From Flavobacterium jumunjinense (GTDB lineage: Bacteria > Bacteroidota > Bacteroidia > Flavobacteriales > Flavobacteriaceae): a stretch of 64,000 nt of DNA. Shown here in pieces: positions 9,099 through 16,928 of this stretch. The position numbers were made by a program, and so were the translations under genes. The stretch spans positions 930,001-994,000 of the forward strand of contig NZ_CP091285.1 of NCBI RefSeq assembly GCF_021650975.2, read 5' to 3'. The notes beneath the pieces were generated by a model. That model did no database searches, had not been told where the DNA came from, and was given only the letters and a program-made list of their open reading frames with translations. Numbering within the stretch: position 1 is the stretch's first letter; the number at the start of each line of letters is the position of its first letter.

Positions 9099-9938
9099 TT
9101 AGTGGTCTATACTTATTTCAATTACACCATCATCGTTCATCATTTTTTTCAATCTTTCTTCTTTAATTTCATCAAACTCTTTTTGAGTTACTTTTTTACC
9201 CGATTTAGGGGCTTTAATTTTTAGATCTTCTTCAATATTCAAGACTATTTTAGAACACAAATAGGTCGTTTCATTTTCATGCAATTCCAATATTAAACCT
9301 GGTAATCCCCAGTATTTACTTGGACCATTTGAAACTGGAATATCTAATGTATACCACGCTTCAATTACTTGTTCTTTTAAATCTCCTGAAACTATAAAAG
9401 CCGTTTTATTCGATTTCTGTTTATTCAATAACTCCTCTCTTTCCTTTCTATCCTCGTCGGTAACAGGAATAATTATTTTTGCTTTATAACATGTATAATT
9501 CCCAATTTTCTTCTGTTCACCTTCCATAATCCAATTCATTTTTGGTAACGAATCCATTACTAAAAATTCTTTCCCAAAAATATCTTCTTCCGATACATAC
9601 TTTTTTTCTTTAAGATTTTTATAGGTTTTAGAACGATTACTACCTGAAAAAACAGTAACAAAATTTACCGAACTACTTCCTGAAGGAGCATTTAATTTTT
9701 CTTCCTCTTGATAAACAGATTCAAACCTATTAAAGTTTAAAACATATGTTTTCTCAAATGCTTTTGCCATTTTCTCTTTTATTTGATCTAACATTTCTGG
9801 CGACATTCCATCACTCTTTATATCCAAATCTCCCATTTGTGTTTTTGAAGAGTAAATAGCTTTTCCTTGAAAATTCTGTGCATTACTTTTTAGAATTGTA
9901 AAAAATACAACTAGTAAACTTATTATTAATCGTGTCAT
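9099..9938 (-). CDS. GLPGLI family protein
   Basis: Exported protein of unknown function with signal peptide MTRLIISLLVVFFTILKSNAQ. It has the family hallmark order: KKIGNYTC-KAK, WYTLDIP, GP-KYWGLPGLILELHE. It is 279 residues, normal for the family (TIGR01200 as recalled). It is closely similar in layout to the GLPGLI protein ending at 12225, sharing FEKTYVLNF and EEEKL. It is transcribed towards the barrel gene downstream and divergently from a sensor kinase, across a shared region holding three GTTAAC-type repeats. Confidence 0.9.
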   Translation of the reverse strand: MTRLIISLLVVFFTILKSNAQNFQGKAIYSSKTQMGDLDIKSDGMSPEMLDQIKEKMAKAFEKTYVLNFNRFESVYQEEEKLNAPSGSSSVNFVTVFSGSNRSKTYKNLKEKKYVSEEDIFGKEFLVMDSLPKMNWIMEGEQKKIGNYTCYKAKIIIPVTDEDRKEREELLNKQKSNKTAFIVSGDLKEQVIEAWYTLDIPVSNGPSKYWGLPGLILELHENETTYLCSKIVLNIEEDLKIKAPKSGKKVTQKEFDEIKEERLKKMMNDDGVIEISIDH

Positions 9939-9994
9939 TTTTTCTGTTTTTTAAATTAACACTACAAACTAAAGAATACGAAAACTAACAATGG

Positions 9995-10020
9995 GTTAAT
10001 CTTTGTTAACGTATGTTAAC
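9995..10020 (+). promoter_or_regulatory. Three direct repeats GTTAAT/GTTAAC/GTTAAC at 10-bp spacing, candidate response-regulator site
   Basis: GTTAAT (9995), GTTAAC (10005) and GTTAAC (10015) repeat once per helical turn, the layout used by OmpR/PhoB regulators. They sit between the divergent GLPGLI gene and the sensor-kinase gene. TACTTTTG (10047-10054) matches the -7 element for the kinase; a weaker TTAGTTTG (minus, 9965-9972) faces the GLPGLI gene. Neither has a TTTG -33 box at normal spacing, which suits activator-dependent promoters. The likely ligand is the regulator encoded at 11539 (inference). Confidence 0.55.
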
Positions 10021-10058
10021 GAGCTACTATCTAAACAAATAGTTCTTACTTTTGAAAA

Positions 10059-11549
10059 ATGAAAATAAGTATCCGAAAAATATTTTTCTTTATCTGTATT
10101 ATAATTGTAGCTACAATATGCCTACAAGTATATTGGAATTATAAAAACTATATTTCTAATAAGAATAGGCTTTCTAATGAAATTCAAATTGCTTATGATA
10201 AATCTTTAGAAATCTATTTTAATGAAGAATCTAAAAACGAAATGATTAGTTTTATTAGTGACAACAAAACACTTAAATCTAGAGATTTCATTAAAAGTAT
10301 AGTACTTGACTCGGTTTTTAAATCATTAATAAAAACCAACAAACCTAAGAAAAGTAAAACGTCAGACACTGTATTCATTGAATCTTTTGAAGATAACAAC
10401 ATGAAAATTGACACTCAAATCTTTATTGAGGATTCAAAAGTAAATGCATTTCCGAAAAACACTTCAATAAAAGTATTAAGAGGAAAAAAAGCCCAAGATG
10501 AAATTGGAGGTATTGAACAGTTTCCAAATCGTTTTGTAATTACAATTTCTAGCGATTCTATAAAGTACAACGTTGTCGATTCGATTTTTAAAACCGAGTT
10601 AAAACGCAAAAATATTCGTTTAAATTATGGGTTTAGACATTTAAAAAATGACACTTTATTCAATAATTTCTCCACAACGAAAGAAAAACTCACTCTGAAT
10701 TTAAAACCAAAATCATCATTTTTTAAACCTTCTGAAACAATGTTATTAGATTTTAACCATTCTAATTCATTGCTTTTCCAAAGAATGGGAAGCGAACTTC
10801 TCTTGTCTTTAATTTTCCTAATTGCAATTATTAGTTGTTTATTTTTCATGTTACACATCATTAACAAACAGAAAAAAATTGATGAAATAAAAAACGATTT
10901 CATTAACAACATTACTCACGAATTCAAAACGCCAATAACTACTATTTCAACAGCCTTAGAAGGAATGAGCAATTTCAACCCTACAAATGACATTGAGAAA
11001 AACAAAAAATACATTTCAATTTCCATAAATCAGCTTTCTAAATTGGAAAGCATGGTTGAAAAAATATTAGAAACAGCCACATTAAACACTGAAGAACTTA
11101 GGCTTAATCGTGAACAATTGGATTTAATTCCTTTTATAAGCGCAATAGTAGAAAAGCACAAAACAATAACCTATAAAGAAATTTCTTTATCAAATGAATT
11201 AAATGATTTGTCTTTTTATGGAGATGCTTTCTATCTTGAAAACGTATTTTCAAATCTAATTGACAACGCAATTAAATATGGAGGAGAAATTATAACTATA
11301 ACGCCTCTAATTGCTAACAAAAACATCATTATAGACATAACCGATAATGGAAACACAATTTCGAAAAATGAAGAAAAAGCTGTTTTCGATAAATTTTATA
11401 GAATACCTAAAGGAAACGTTCACGATGTTAAAGGCTATGGAATTGGTCTTTATTTTTCAAAAATCATAATAGAAAAACATGGTGGTTCAATAACTTTAAT
11501 TAGAACAAACGAAACCACTTTTAGAATTACTTTGCCATATGAATCTTAA
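10059..11549 (+). CDS. Membrane sensor histidine kinase
   Basis: Two-component sensor of 496 residues. TM1 spans about 8-25, the periplasmic domain about 26-245 with no recognised fold, and TM2 about 246-267. A HisKA domain follows with phosphoacceptor His287 in NNITHEFKTPITT, then an ATPase domain with N box NLIDNAIKYGG, G1 DITDNG and G2 GYGIGLYFSK. It resembles the Bacteroides RprX type. It overlaps the response-regulator gene by 11 bp. With a GLPGLI/barrel operon upstream and another GLPGLI gene downstream, it probably controls them. The promoter element lies almost against the ATG, so the transcript may be nearly leaderless. Confidence 0.9.
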   Translation: MKISIRKIFFFICIIIVATICLQVYWNYKNYISNKNRLSNEIQIAYDKSLEIYFNEESKNEMISFISDNKTLKSRDFIKSIVLDSVFKSLIKTNKPKKSKTSDTVFIESFEDNNMKIDTQIFIEDSKVNAFPKNTSIKVLRGKKAQDEIGGIEQFPNRFVITISSDSIKYNVVDSIFKTELKRKNIRLNYGFRHLKNDTLFNNFSTTKEKLTLNLKPKSSFFKPSETMLLDFNHSNSLLFQRMGSELLLSLIFLIAIISCLFFMLHIINKQKKIDEIKNDFINNITHEFKTPITTISTALEGMSNFNPTNDIEKNKKYISISINQLSKLESMVEKILETATLNTEELRLNREQLDLIPFISAIVEKHKTITYKEISLSNELNDLSFYGDAFYLENVFSNLIDNAIKYGGEIITITPLIANKNIIIDITDNGNTISKNEEKAVFDKFYRIPKGNVHDVKGYGIGLYFSKIIIEKHGGSITLIRTNETTFRITLPYES

Positions 11550-12213
11550 CGTATTATTAGCAGAAGATGAATCCTCTTTAGGATTGATTGTTAAAGAAAG
11601 TTTAGAAAACAGAAACTTTACTGTCACTTTATGCGAAAATGGAGAGCTTGCTTTCGAAATTTTCAAGAAACATTCTTTTGATGCTTTAGTGCTAGACATT
11701 ATGATGCCTAAAAAAGATGGTTTTACACTCGCAGAAGAAATTAGAAAAATTGATAAAGAAATACCTATTCTTTTTTTAACTGCTAAATCGCAAACCGAAG
11801 ACGTTGTTAAAGGCTTTAAAATTGGATGTAATGACTATATTAAAAAACCATTTAGCATTGAAGAATTAATTGTTAGAATAATATCTTTAACAAATAGAAA
11901 CCAACAAACCGTTAAGAAAACCACGTTAAACATTGGAAAATATGAGTTTAACACTGAAAATCAAGTTTTAAAGTACAACGACAAAACTTTCAAACTAACA
12001 AATAGAGAGGCTTCTTTACTAGAGTTATTGATTCAAAACAAAGGAGAAATAATCAACAGAGAAACCATTTTAAACACTGTTTGGGAGAACAATGATTTTT
12101 TTAGCGGACGAAGTATGGATGTATTTATAACCAAACTTAGAAAAAAATTAAACCTCGACCCTAATGTTGAAATTATCAACAGTAGAGGTCGAGGCTATAA
12201 ATTAATTGAATAG
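11539..12213 (+). CDS. OmpR/PhoB-family response regulator
   Basis: DNA-binding partner of the upstream kinase, 224 residues. The receiver domain has phosphoacceptor Asp53 in VLDIMMPKKDG, acidic ED at 9-11 and the conserved Lys in FLTAKSQ. The C-terminal winged helix (about 130-222) contains LTNREASLLELLI and ends RGRGYKLIE, typical of OmpR-type DNA-binding domains. Family members bind tandem repeats; three such repeats lie ahead of the kinase gene. It ends 11 bp before a convergent GLPGLI gene. Confidence 0.93.
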   Translation: MNLNVLLAEDESSLGLIVKESLENRNFTVTLCENGELAFEIFKKHSFDALVLDIMMPKKDGFTLAEEIRKIDKEIPILFLTAKSQTEDVVKGFKIGCNDYIKKPFSIEELIVRIISLTNRNQQTVKKTTLNIGKYEFNTENQVLKYNDKTFKLTNREASLLELLIQNKGEIINRETILNTVWENNDFFSGRSMDVFITKLRKKLNLDPNVEIINSRGRGYKLIE

Positions 12214-12224
12214 AAGGGTTATGA

Positions 12225-13118
12225 TTAATGAAACCCGCCTCTTCCGCCACGCTGTCCACCATACATTTCTCTCATTTCCTCCATTTTCTTCATTACAATG
12301 TCGTCATATTCCGTTTGCGTAACTTCTTTTCCTTTAGTTGCTGCTTTAATTTCAGCTTTATCTTTAGTATTCATAACGATTTTAGAACATAACAAAACTG
12401 TAGTTCCATCATTCACTTCTAATATTAAACCTGGCAATCCCCAATATTTATCTGGACCTTGATTAATTGGTATTTCTGGACAATACCATGCTGTAATTGT
12501 TTTTTCTTTTATCTGTTCAAAGTCTTCCTTTAGAAAGTTAGTTTTCTTCGACGCATCAATGGAATCTTTAGTTTTCTTTGCTTTTTCTTCCTTATCCTTA
12601 TTTCCTCTCATTCTAAAATTCCTCATGTCAGAAGCGTCTGTTTTAACCACAGCTGTCGCTTTGAAACAAGTATATTCTCCAATTTTCTTACTTTCAGAAG
12701 ACATTTGCCATTTATAGTTTGTAAGTGTGTCTTTTATTAAAAATTCTTTTCCAAAAAACTCTTTATCTACAACATACATTTTTTCTTTCACATTCTTATA
12801 TTGTGTTCCACCACCTCCCATAATAGATGCCATCATTCTTCCACCACCTTGCTGACCAGGAGCTTCTAATTTTTCTTCTTCTTTATAGATGGATGCCGTT
12901 TTTTCGAAATTTAGCACAAATGTTTTTTCAAACATCTTTTTCATATTCTCCTCAATCCTCTTTTGCATATCAGGTGTTATTTCCCTGTTACCACCAAAGT
13001 TTTTCATCATTTCTGCCGTACTTGTTTTCGACTCATACACTGCCATTCCTTGAAAGTTTTGCGCATTCAAAAACACAGAAACGAATAATAAGGACGTAAT
13101 AATTATTTTTTTCATCAT
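12225..13118 (-). CDS. GLPGLI family protein with Met/Gly-rich insert
   Basis: Exported protein of unknown function. The start MMKKIIITSLLFVSVFLNAQ gives a good signal peptide; a start 34 codons upstream is open but would bury it, and the second Met (13115) is equally possible. The GLPGLI signature is present: KKIGEYTCFKATAVV, WYCPEIPI, GPDKYWGLPGLILEVND. Compared with its neighbour at 9099 it has extra low-complexity parts, a Gly/Met-rich stretch GQQGGGRMMASIMGGGG and a Gly/Arg-rich C-terminus (GGQRGGRGGFH). It is convergent with the response regulator and forms part of the same locus. Confidence 0.88.
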   Translation of the reverse strand: MMKKIIITSLLFVSVFLNAQNFQGMAVYESKTSTAEMMKNFGGNREITPDMQKRIEENMKKMFEKTFVLNFEKTASIYKEEEKLEAPGQQGGGRMMASIMGGGGTQYKNVKEKMYVVDKEFFGKEFLIKDTLTNYKWQMSSESKKIGEYTCFKATAVVKTDASDMRNFRMRGNKDKEEKAKKTKDSIDASKKTNFLKEDFEQIKEKTITAWYCPEIPINQGPDKYWGLPGLILEVNDGTTVLLCSKIVMNTKDKAEIKAATKGKEVTQTEYDDIVMKKMEEMREMYGGQRGGRGGFH

Positions 13119-13250
13119 TGCTAGAATTAATTCATCTTTAAATAATAGACTATTAAATATGTTATTTGTTACAGTAATTTTCACTAATATAGAACAAAAA
13201 CTATTATCTTTAGACATCATTTCTTCAAAAAGGTTTAATTCAAATATTAA

Positions 13251-14039
13251 ATGAAGTTTAATTTATTTCTATTTACTTTTCAATTTACTACTGCTCTCTT
13301 TTCTCAAGAAAGCATAAAAACAAAAAAAACAGATTCTTTAAATCTTGACTTTGATGTTGTGTATGCTTATAATTCTGATGCTATATATTATAAAAAGAGC
13401 ACCTCTTTGTTTAAAAGTACAAAACAAAAAGAATTTGAGTACAATAATTTCTCATTAGGAAAAATTGAGATGGTAAACACTTACAATCCTTTACAAACAT
13501 TACTTTTCTATAGAAATTTCAATACAATAGTGTTACTCGATAATCAATTAAGTGAGACCTATAAACTTAACGGAAATCATTTAGAGCAACCTATCAATTT
13601 TGAAGCTGTTGGACAAGCAGGACAAAATCAAATATGGTTTTTTGATTCTTTCTCTCAAAAAATAGGCTTATATCATTTTAACACAAACACTATAAAATTC
13701 ATTTCTACTCCATTATTATCTAATAGAATAAAATACTACCAATCCAATTACAATTATTTTTATTGGGTAGATAATAACAATGACATTAATAAAATTTCAG
13801 TTTTTGGAAAAATTAGTTTTTTAGATAGAGCTTCTGATTTTGATTTTATTCAATTAACAGACAAAGAAAATTACATTTATAAGAAAGAAAACAAGCTTTA
13901 TTACAAAGACATAGTGAGTGAGCTTACGTATGAAATTATTATTTCACAAAATTCATTTGATAATTTCTATTATAAAAATGGAATTTTATCTATTTTTACC
14001 ACTGATAAAGTTATTAATTATAAAATACAATTACCGTAA
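13251..14039 (+). CDS. Exported protein of unknown function, possibly beta-propeller
   Basis: Not firmly recognised. The 262-residue protein has a signal peptide (MKFNLFLFTFQFTTALFSQ) and then short repeated beta-strand units such as NQIWFFDSFSQKIGLYHFNT, YFYWVDNNNDINKISVFG and ENYIYKKENKLYYKD, resembling blades of a propeller. Its stop codon overlaps the ATG of the deoxynucleoside kinase gene (TAATG), so the two are translationally coupled. The pairing of an exported protein with a cytosolic nucleoside kinase gives no clear functional clue. Confidence 0.6.
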   Translation: MKFNLFLFTFQFTTALFSQESIKTKKTDSLNLDFDVVYAYNSDAIYYKKSTSLFKSTKQKEFEYNNFSLGKIEMVNTYNPLQTLLFYRNFNTIVLLDNQLSETYKLNGNHLEQPINFEAVGQAGQNQIWFFDSFSQKIGLYHFNTNTIKFISTPLLSNRIKYYQSNYNYFYWVDNNNDINKISVFGKISFLDRASDFDFIQLTDKENYIYKKENKLYYKDIVSELTYEIIISQNSFDNFYYKNGILSIFTTDKVINYKIQLP

Positions 14040-14653
14040 TGCATATAGCAGTTGCTGGAAATATTGGAGCAGGTAAAACCACATTAACAAAGTTACTTGC
14101 AAAACATTTTAAATGGGAAGCTCATTATGAAGATGTTGTTGACAATCCTTATTTAGATGATTTTTACCATAAAATGGAACGTTGGAGTTTTAATTTACAA
14201 ATATATTTTTTAAATAGCCGATTTAGACAAGTTTTACAAATTAGAGAAAGCGGAAAAACTACTATTCAAGACAGAACCATCTATGAAGATTCGCATATTT
14301 TTGCACCTAATCTTCATACTATGGGATTGATGACAAATAGAGATTTCAATAATTATAAGTCTTTATTCGACTTAATGGAAGGCTTAGTTGGTTCTCCTGA
14401 TTTACTTATTTATTTGAGAAGTTCAATTCCTAATTTAGTAAATCAAATTCATAAAAGAGGTAGAGATTATGAAAATACAATTTCTATTGATTATTTAAGC
14501 AGGCTAAACGAGCGCTATGAAGCTTGGATAGAAACATATGACAAAGGAAAATTAGTTATAATAGATGTTGATAATATTAATTTCGTAGACAATCCTGAAG
14601 ATCTAGGAAGTATCATAAATCGTATTGATGCTGAGATAAACGGATTGTTTTAA
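14039..14653 (+). CDS. Deoxynucleoside kinase (dAK/dCK/dGK type)
   Basis: Phosphorylates deoxynucleosides for nucleotide salvage. The 204-residue protein starts with P-loop GNIGAGKTT (7-15), continues with the family motifs ERWSFNLQIYFL and the DR-type motif QDRTIYED, and has an Arg-rich lid RGRDYENTI. The length and motifs fit the bacterial deoxyadenosine/deoxycytidine kinase family. Which base it prefers cannot be read by eye. It is coupled to the upstream propeller-like gene and followed by a terminator. Confidence 0.92.
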   Translation: MHIAVAGNIGAGKTTLTKLLAKHFKWEAHYEDVVDNPYLDDFYHKMERWSFNLQIYFLNSRFRQVLQIRESGKTTIQDRTIYEDSHIFAPNLHTMGLMTNRDFNNYKSLFDLMEGLVGSPDLLIYLRSSIPNLVNQIHKRGRDYENTISIDYLSRLNERYEAWIETYDKGKLVIIDVDNINFVDNPEDLGSIINRIDAEINGLF

Positions 14654-14673
14654 CACATTTAACACTACTTTTT

Positions 14674-14697
14674 AATGCCACATTCGTGGCATTTTAT
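14674..14697 (+). terminator. Intrinsic terminator after the nucleoside kinase gene
   Basis: Stem AATGCCAC / GTGGCATT with loop ATTC, then TTATTATTTT; 20 bp after the stop codon. Confidence 0.75.
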
Positions 14698-14726
14698 TAT
14701 TTTAGTAGAAATATAATTAGACAAAC

Positions 14727-15317
14727 ATGCCATTAGTAACACCATTATTACCCGATCACGATAAAGAAACAAAAGAATTAGCCGATTTCTTTAATGAAAC
14801 GTTAGGTTTTTGCCCTAATTCAGTATTAACAATGCAACATCGTCCTGCAATTTCCAAGGCTTTTATTAATCTTAATAAAGCCGTTATGGAAAACCAAGGA
14901 AGAGTAACCTCTTCTTTAAAAAGAATGATTGCATGGGTAAGCAGCAACTCAACAGGTTGTCGTTATTGCCAAGCACATGCTATACGAGCTGCAGAACGCT
15001 ATGGAGCAGACCAAGAAAAACTAGATAATATTTGGGAATACAAAACCCATACTGCCTTTACTGATGCAGAAAGAATTGCTTTAGACTTTTCGCTTGCAGC
15101 TTCATTAGTACCAAATGCAGTAACTGAAGATATCAAGACCGAGTTATACAAATATTGGGACGAAGGAGAAATTGTAGAAATGCTAGGTGTAATTTCTTTG
15201 TTCGGATATCTAAATAGATGGAATGATTCTATGGGCACAACACTTGAAGAAGATGCAATAGACAGCGGAAATCAATACCTAGGAAAAACAGGTTGGGAAG
15301 TTGGAAAACATCAATAA
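14727..15317 (+). CDS. Carboxymuconolactone decarboxylase / AhpD-like protein
   Basis: Cytosolic all-helical protein of 196 residues from the CMD/AhpD family, annotated elsewhere as peroxidase-related. The redox core is Cys78-Arg-Tyr-Cys81-Gln-Ala-His84 in STGCRYCQAH, with the upstream helix SSLKRMIAWVSS, consistent with a thiol-dependent peroxide-reducing activity. It is a single gene bounded by terminators on both sides. The physiological substrate and reducing partner are not evident. Confidence 0.85.
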   Translation: MPLVTPLLPDHDKETKELADFFNETLGFCPNSVLTMQHRPAISKAFINLNKAVMENQGRVTSSLKRMIAWVSSNSTGCRYCQAHAIRAAERYGADQEKLDNIWEYKTHTAFTDAERIALDFSLAASLVPNAVTEDIKTELYKYWDEGEIVEMLGVISLFGYLNRWNDSMGTTLEEDAIDSGNQYLGKTGWEVGKHQ

Positions 15318-15321
15318 AACT

Positions 15322-15362
15322 AAAAAAGAGGCAATTATTTCAAATGTATTGCCTCTTTTTTT
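15322..15362. terminator. Bidirectional terminator between convergent genes
   Basis: Stem AAAAAAGAGGCAAT (15322-15335) / ATTGCCTCTTTTTT (15348-15361), with T runs on both strands. It serves the AhpD-like gene on plus and overlaps the stop of the convergent gene on minus. Confidence 0.88.
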
Positions 15363-15873
15363 ATCTAGTTCTCTTTCGTACTGGAATATTAAAAATTAAA
15401 GAAAATTGATTCTTTGACACATTTTCAAAAGGTGATTTGTTTGTTGAAATAGTATATCCATAAGACAGAGAAACATAACTAAACAATCCAAACCCTATCT
15501 TAGGTGTAACTACAAAATCTGTTTCATCAAAATCTGTTTGATATTTTGTTTCCATTCCTAAATGAAGAAGGAAAGCAGATACTTCATATCCTACTTTTAT
15601 AGCGTAAACATCTGTAAAATTAGGGCTTTTTGGCAACCATTCAACTGCCACATAATATCCTCTTGAAAAATATCCTGTATCACCAATATTAGAAAGGTGT
15701 TTTGCATAGCCTATTTCTGAATAGAATGTGTGATTAATTCCTATTCCCAAGCGAATATCGTTGGTTTTAATATTATCAAAATGTGTTCTATTATGAAAAA
15801 CATAAGTGCTATCCTGAGAGAAGCAATTATTAATAGACAGAAACAACGCTATTATTACAATATATCGTATCAC
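15361..15873 (-). CDS. Small exported protein, probably outer-membrane beta-barrel
   Basis: Not recognised. The 170-residue protein has signal peptide MIRYIVIIALFLSINNCFSQ and alternating hydrophobic/polar strands (IRLGIGINHTFYSEIGYAKH, GYYVAVEWLP, FLLHLGMETKYQ, KIGFGLFSYVSLSYGY) in the style of an eight-stranded barrel, ending in basic residues RKRTR. Its stop lies within the shared terminator. It is monocistronic as far as can be seen. Confidence 0.6.
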   Translation of the reverse strand: MIRYIVIIALFLSINNCFSQDSTYVFHNRTHFDNIKTNDIRLGIGINHTFYSEIGYAKHLSNIGDTGYFSRGYYVAVEWLPKSPNFTDVYAIKVGYEVSAFLLHLGMETKYQTDFDETDFVVTPKIGFGLFSYVSLSYGYTISTNKSPFENVSKNQFSLIFNIPVRKRTR

Positions 15874-16069
15874 TTTTTATTTTTATTATAAATGTAGGTC
15901 TTTTATTTAGTTGCTCAAAAAAACCTATAACATTATGAATCTATAATTAATTCCATTCAATACTCACTTTATTATTCTGTTTTTTCGCTACCGTTATAAA
16001 ATTGACTTTCAAGCCTAACGAAAACTTCGCTATTAAAGGTTTTTATGAAAGAGTTGACTTTTTTCTAAA

Positions 16070-16834
16070 TTATTCCTTTATCAGTTTAATACTTGAACGT
16101 TTATTATCATCTGAAACAAAATTCAAAAAATAGATACCCGAAGATAATAGAGAGAAATCTATTCTATTGTTTTTAACATTTGCTATTATCATTTCTCCTT
16201 TTGCATTATACACAGAAATTGAGTTTAGATCTTTTTCAGTTTTAATAAATACAAAATCTGTTGTTGGATTAGGATATATTTTTACCTCAAAATCAGCATT
16301 AAAATCATTAAGTCCTAATGTTGTTTGCCCAGCAGTAATACTAGCGTCAGGCACGTTGTTATAAGCATAACTTTTTATAGTTATGGTTCCTGTAGCTCCT
16401 CCTGTAGAGCTAATTAGAATCCATCCATAATGAGTAGTAGTCCCAATCTTGAATTTAGTTCCAATATAAGAGTCTCCAGCTGGAAAAATATCATTTGCAT
16501 TTGCCCACATTGGGTTGATGTAAGCATCCCCTTGAGCATCAAACAAACTTAAATTACTTATAGTGCTGCCTTCACTTAAAAACTTCATCACGTCCCAACC
16601 ATAACCACTATCAATAGAACCCGAACTAACAAAATTTACATCGTTGGCATTAAAGAATGTACTAACTCCATTCAAATCCTCAAAAGAAAATTCAATTGTT
16701 CCATCAGAATTAAAGTCAAAATTGAATAAAGTGTTTGTTGGTGAAAACGTAAAGTCTGGAATGTCTTTTACAATGATTGTTGCCTGAGCTAAAGAGAAAC
16801 TAATAAGGCTTAAGAATAAAATAATTTTTTTCAT
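16070..16834 (-). CDS. Secreted protein with type IX secretion (type A) sorting domain
   Basis: Exported cargo of 254 residues with signal peptide MKKIILFLSLISFSLAQA. The middle part contains GYGWDVMKFL and FKIGTTTHYGWILIS, where one would expect a small secreted beta domain. The last about 75 residues are a T9SS type A sorting domain with the hallmark VKIYPNPTTDFVFI, then ISVYNAKGEMI, LSSGIYFLNF and a Lys-rich tail. It would cross the outer membrane through the Gliding/Por machinery and be anchored or released. Activity unknown. Confidence 0.9.
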   Translation of the reverse strand: MKKIILFLSLISFSLAQATIIVKDIPDFTFSPTNTLFNFDFNSDGTIEFSFEDLNGVSTFFNANDVNFVSSGSIDSGYGWDVMKFLSEGSTISNLSLFDAQGDAYINPMWANANDIFPAGDSYIGTKFKIGTTTHYGWILISSTGGATGTITIKSYAYNNVPDASITAGQTTLGLNDFNADFEVKIYPNPTTDFVFIKTEKDLNSISVYNAKGEMIIANVKNNRIDFSLLSSGIYFLNFVSDDNKRSSIKLIKE

Positions 16835-16928
16835 GATTTAAGTTTTAAAATTAAAGCGCAAATGTATTTAGCCGTTAATTATTTCAAAAAAAAAGACTAC
16901 TCAAAAACTACTCAAATCAGTAAAAACA

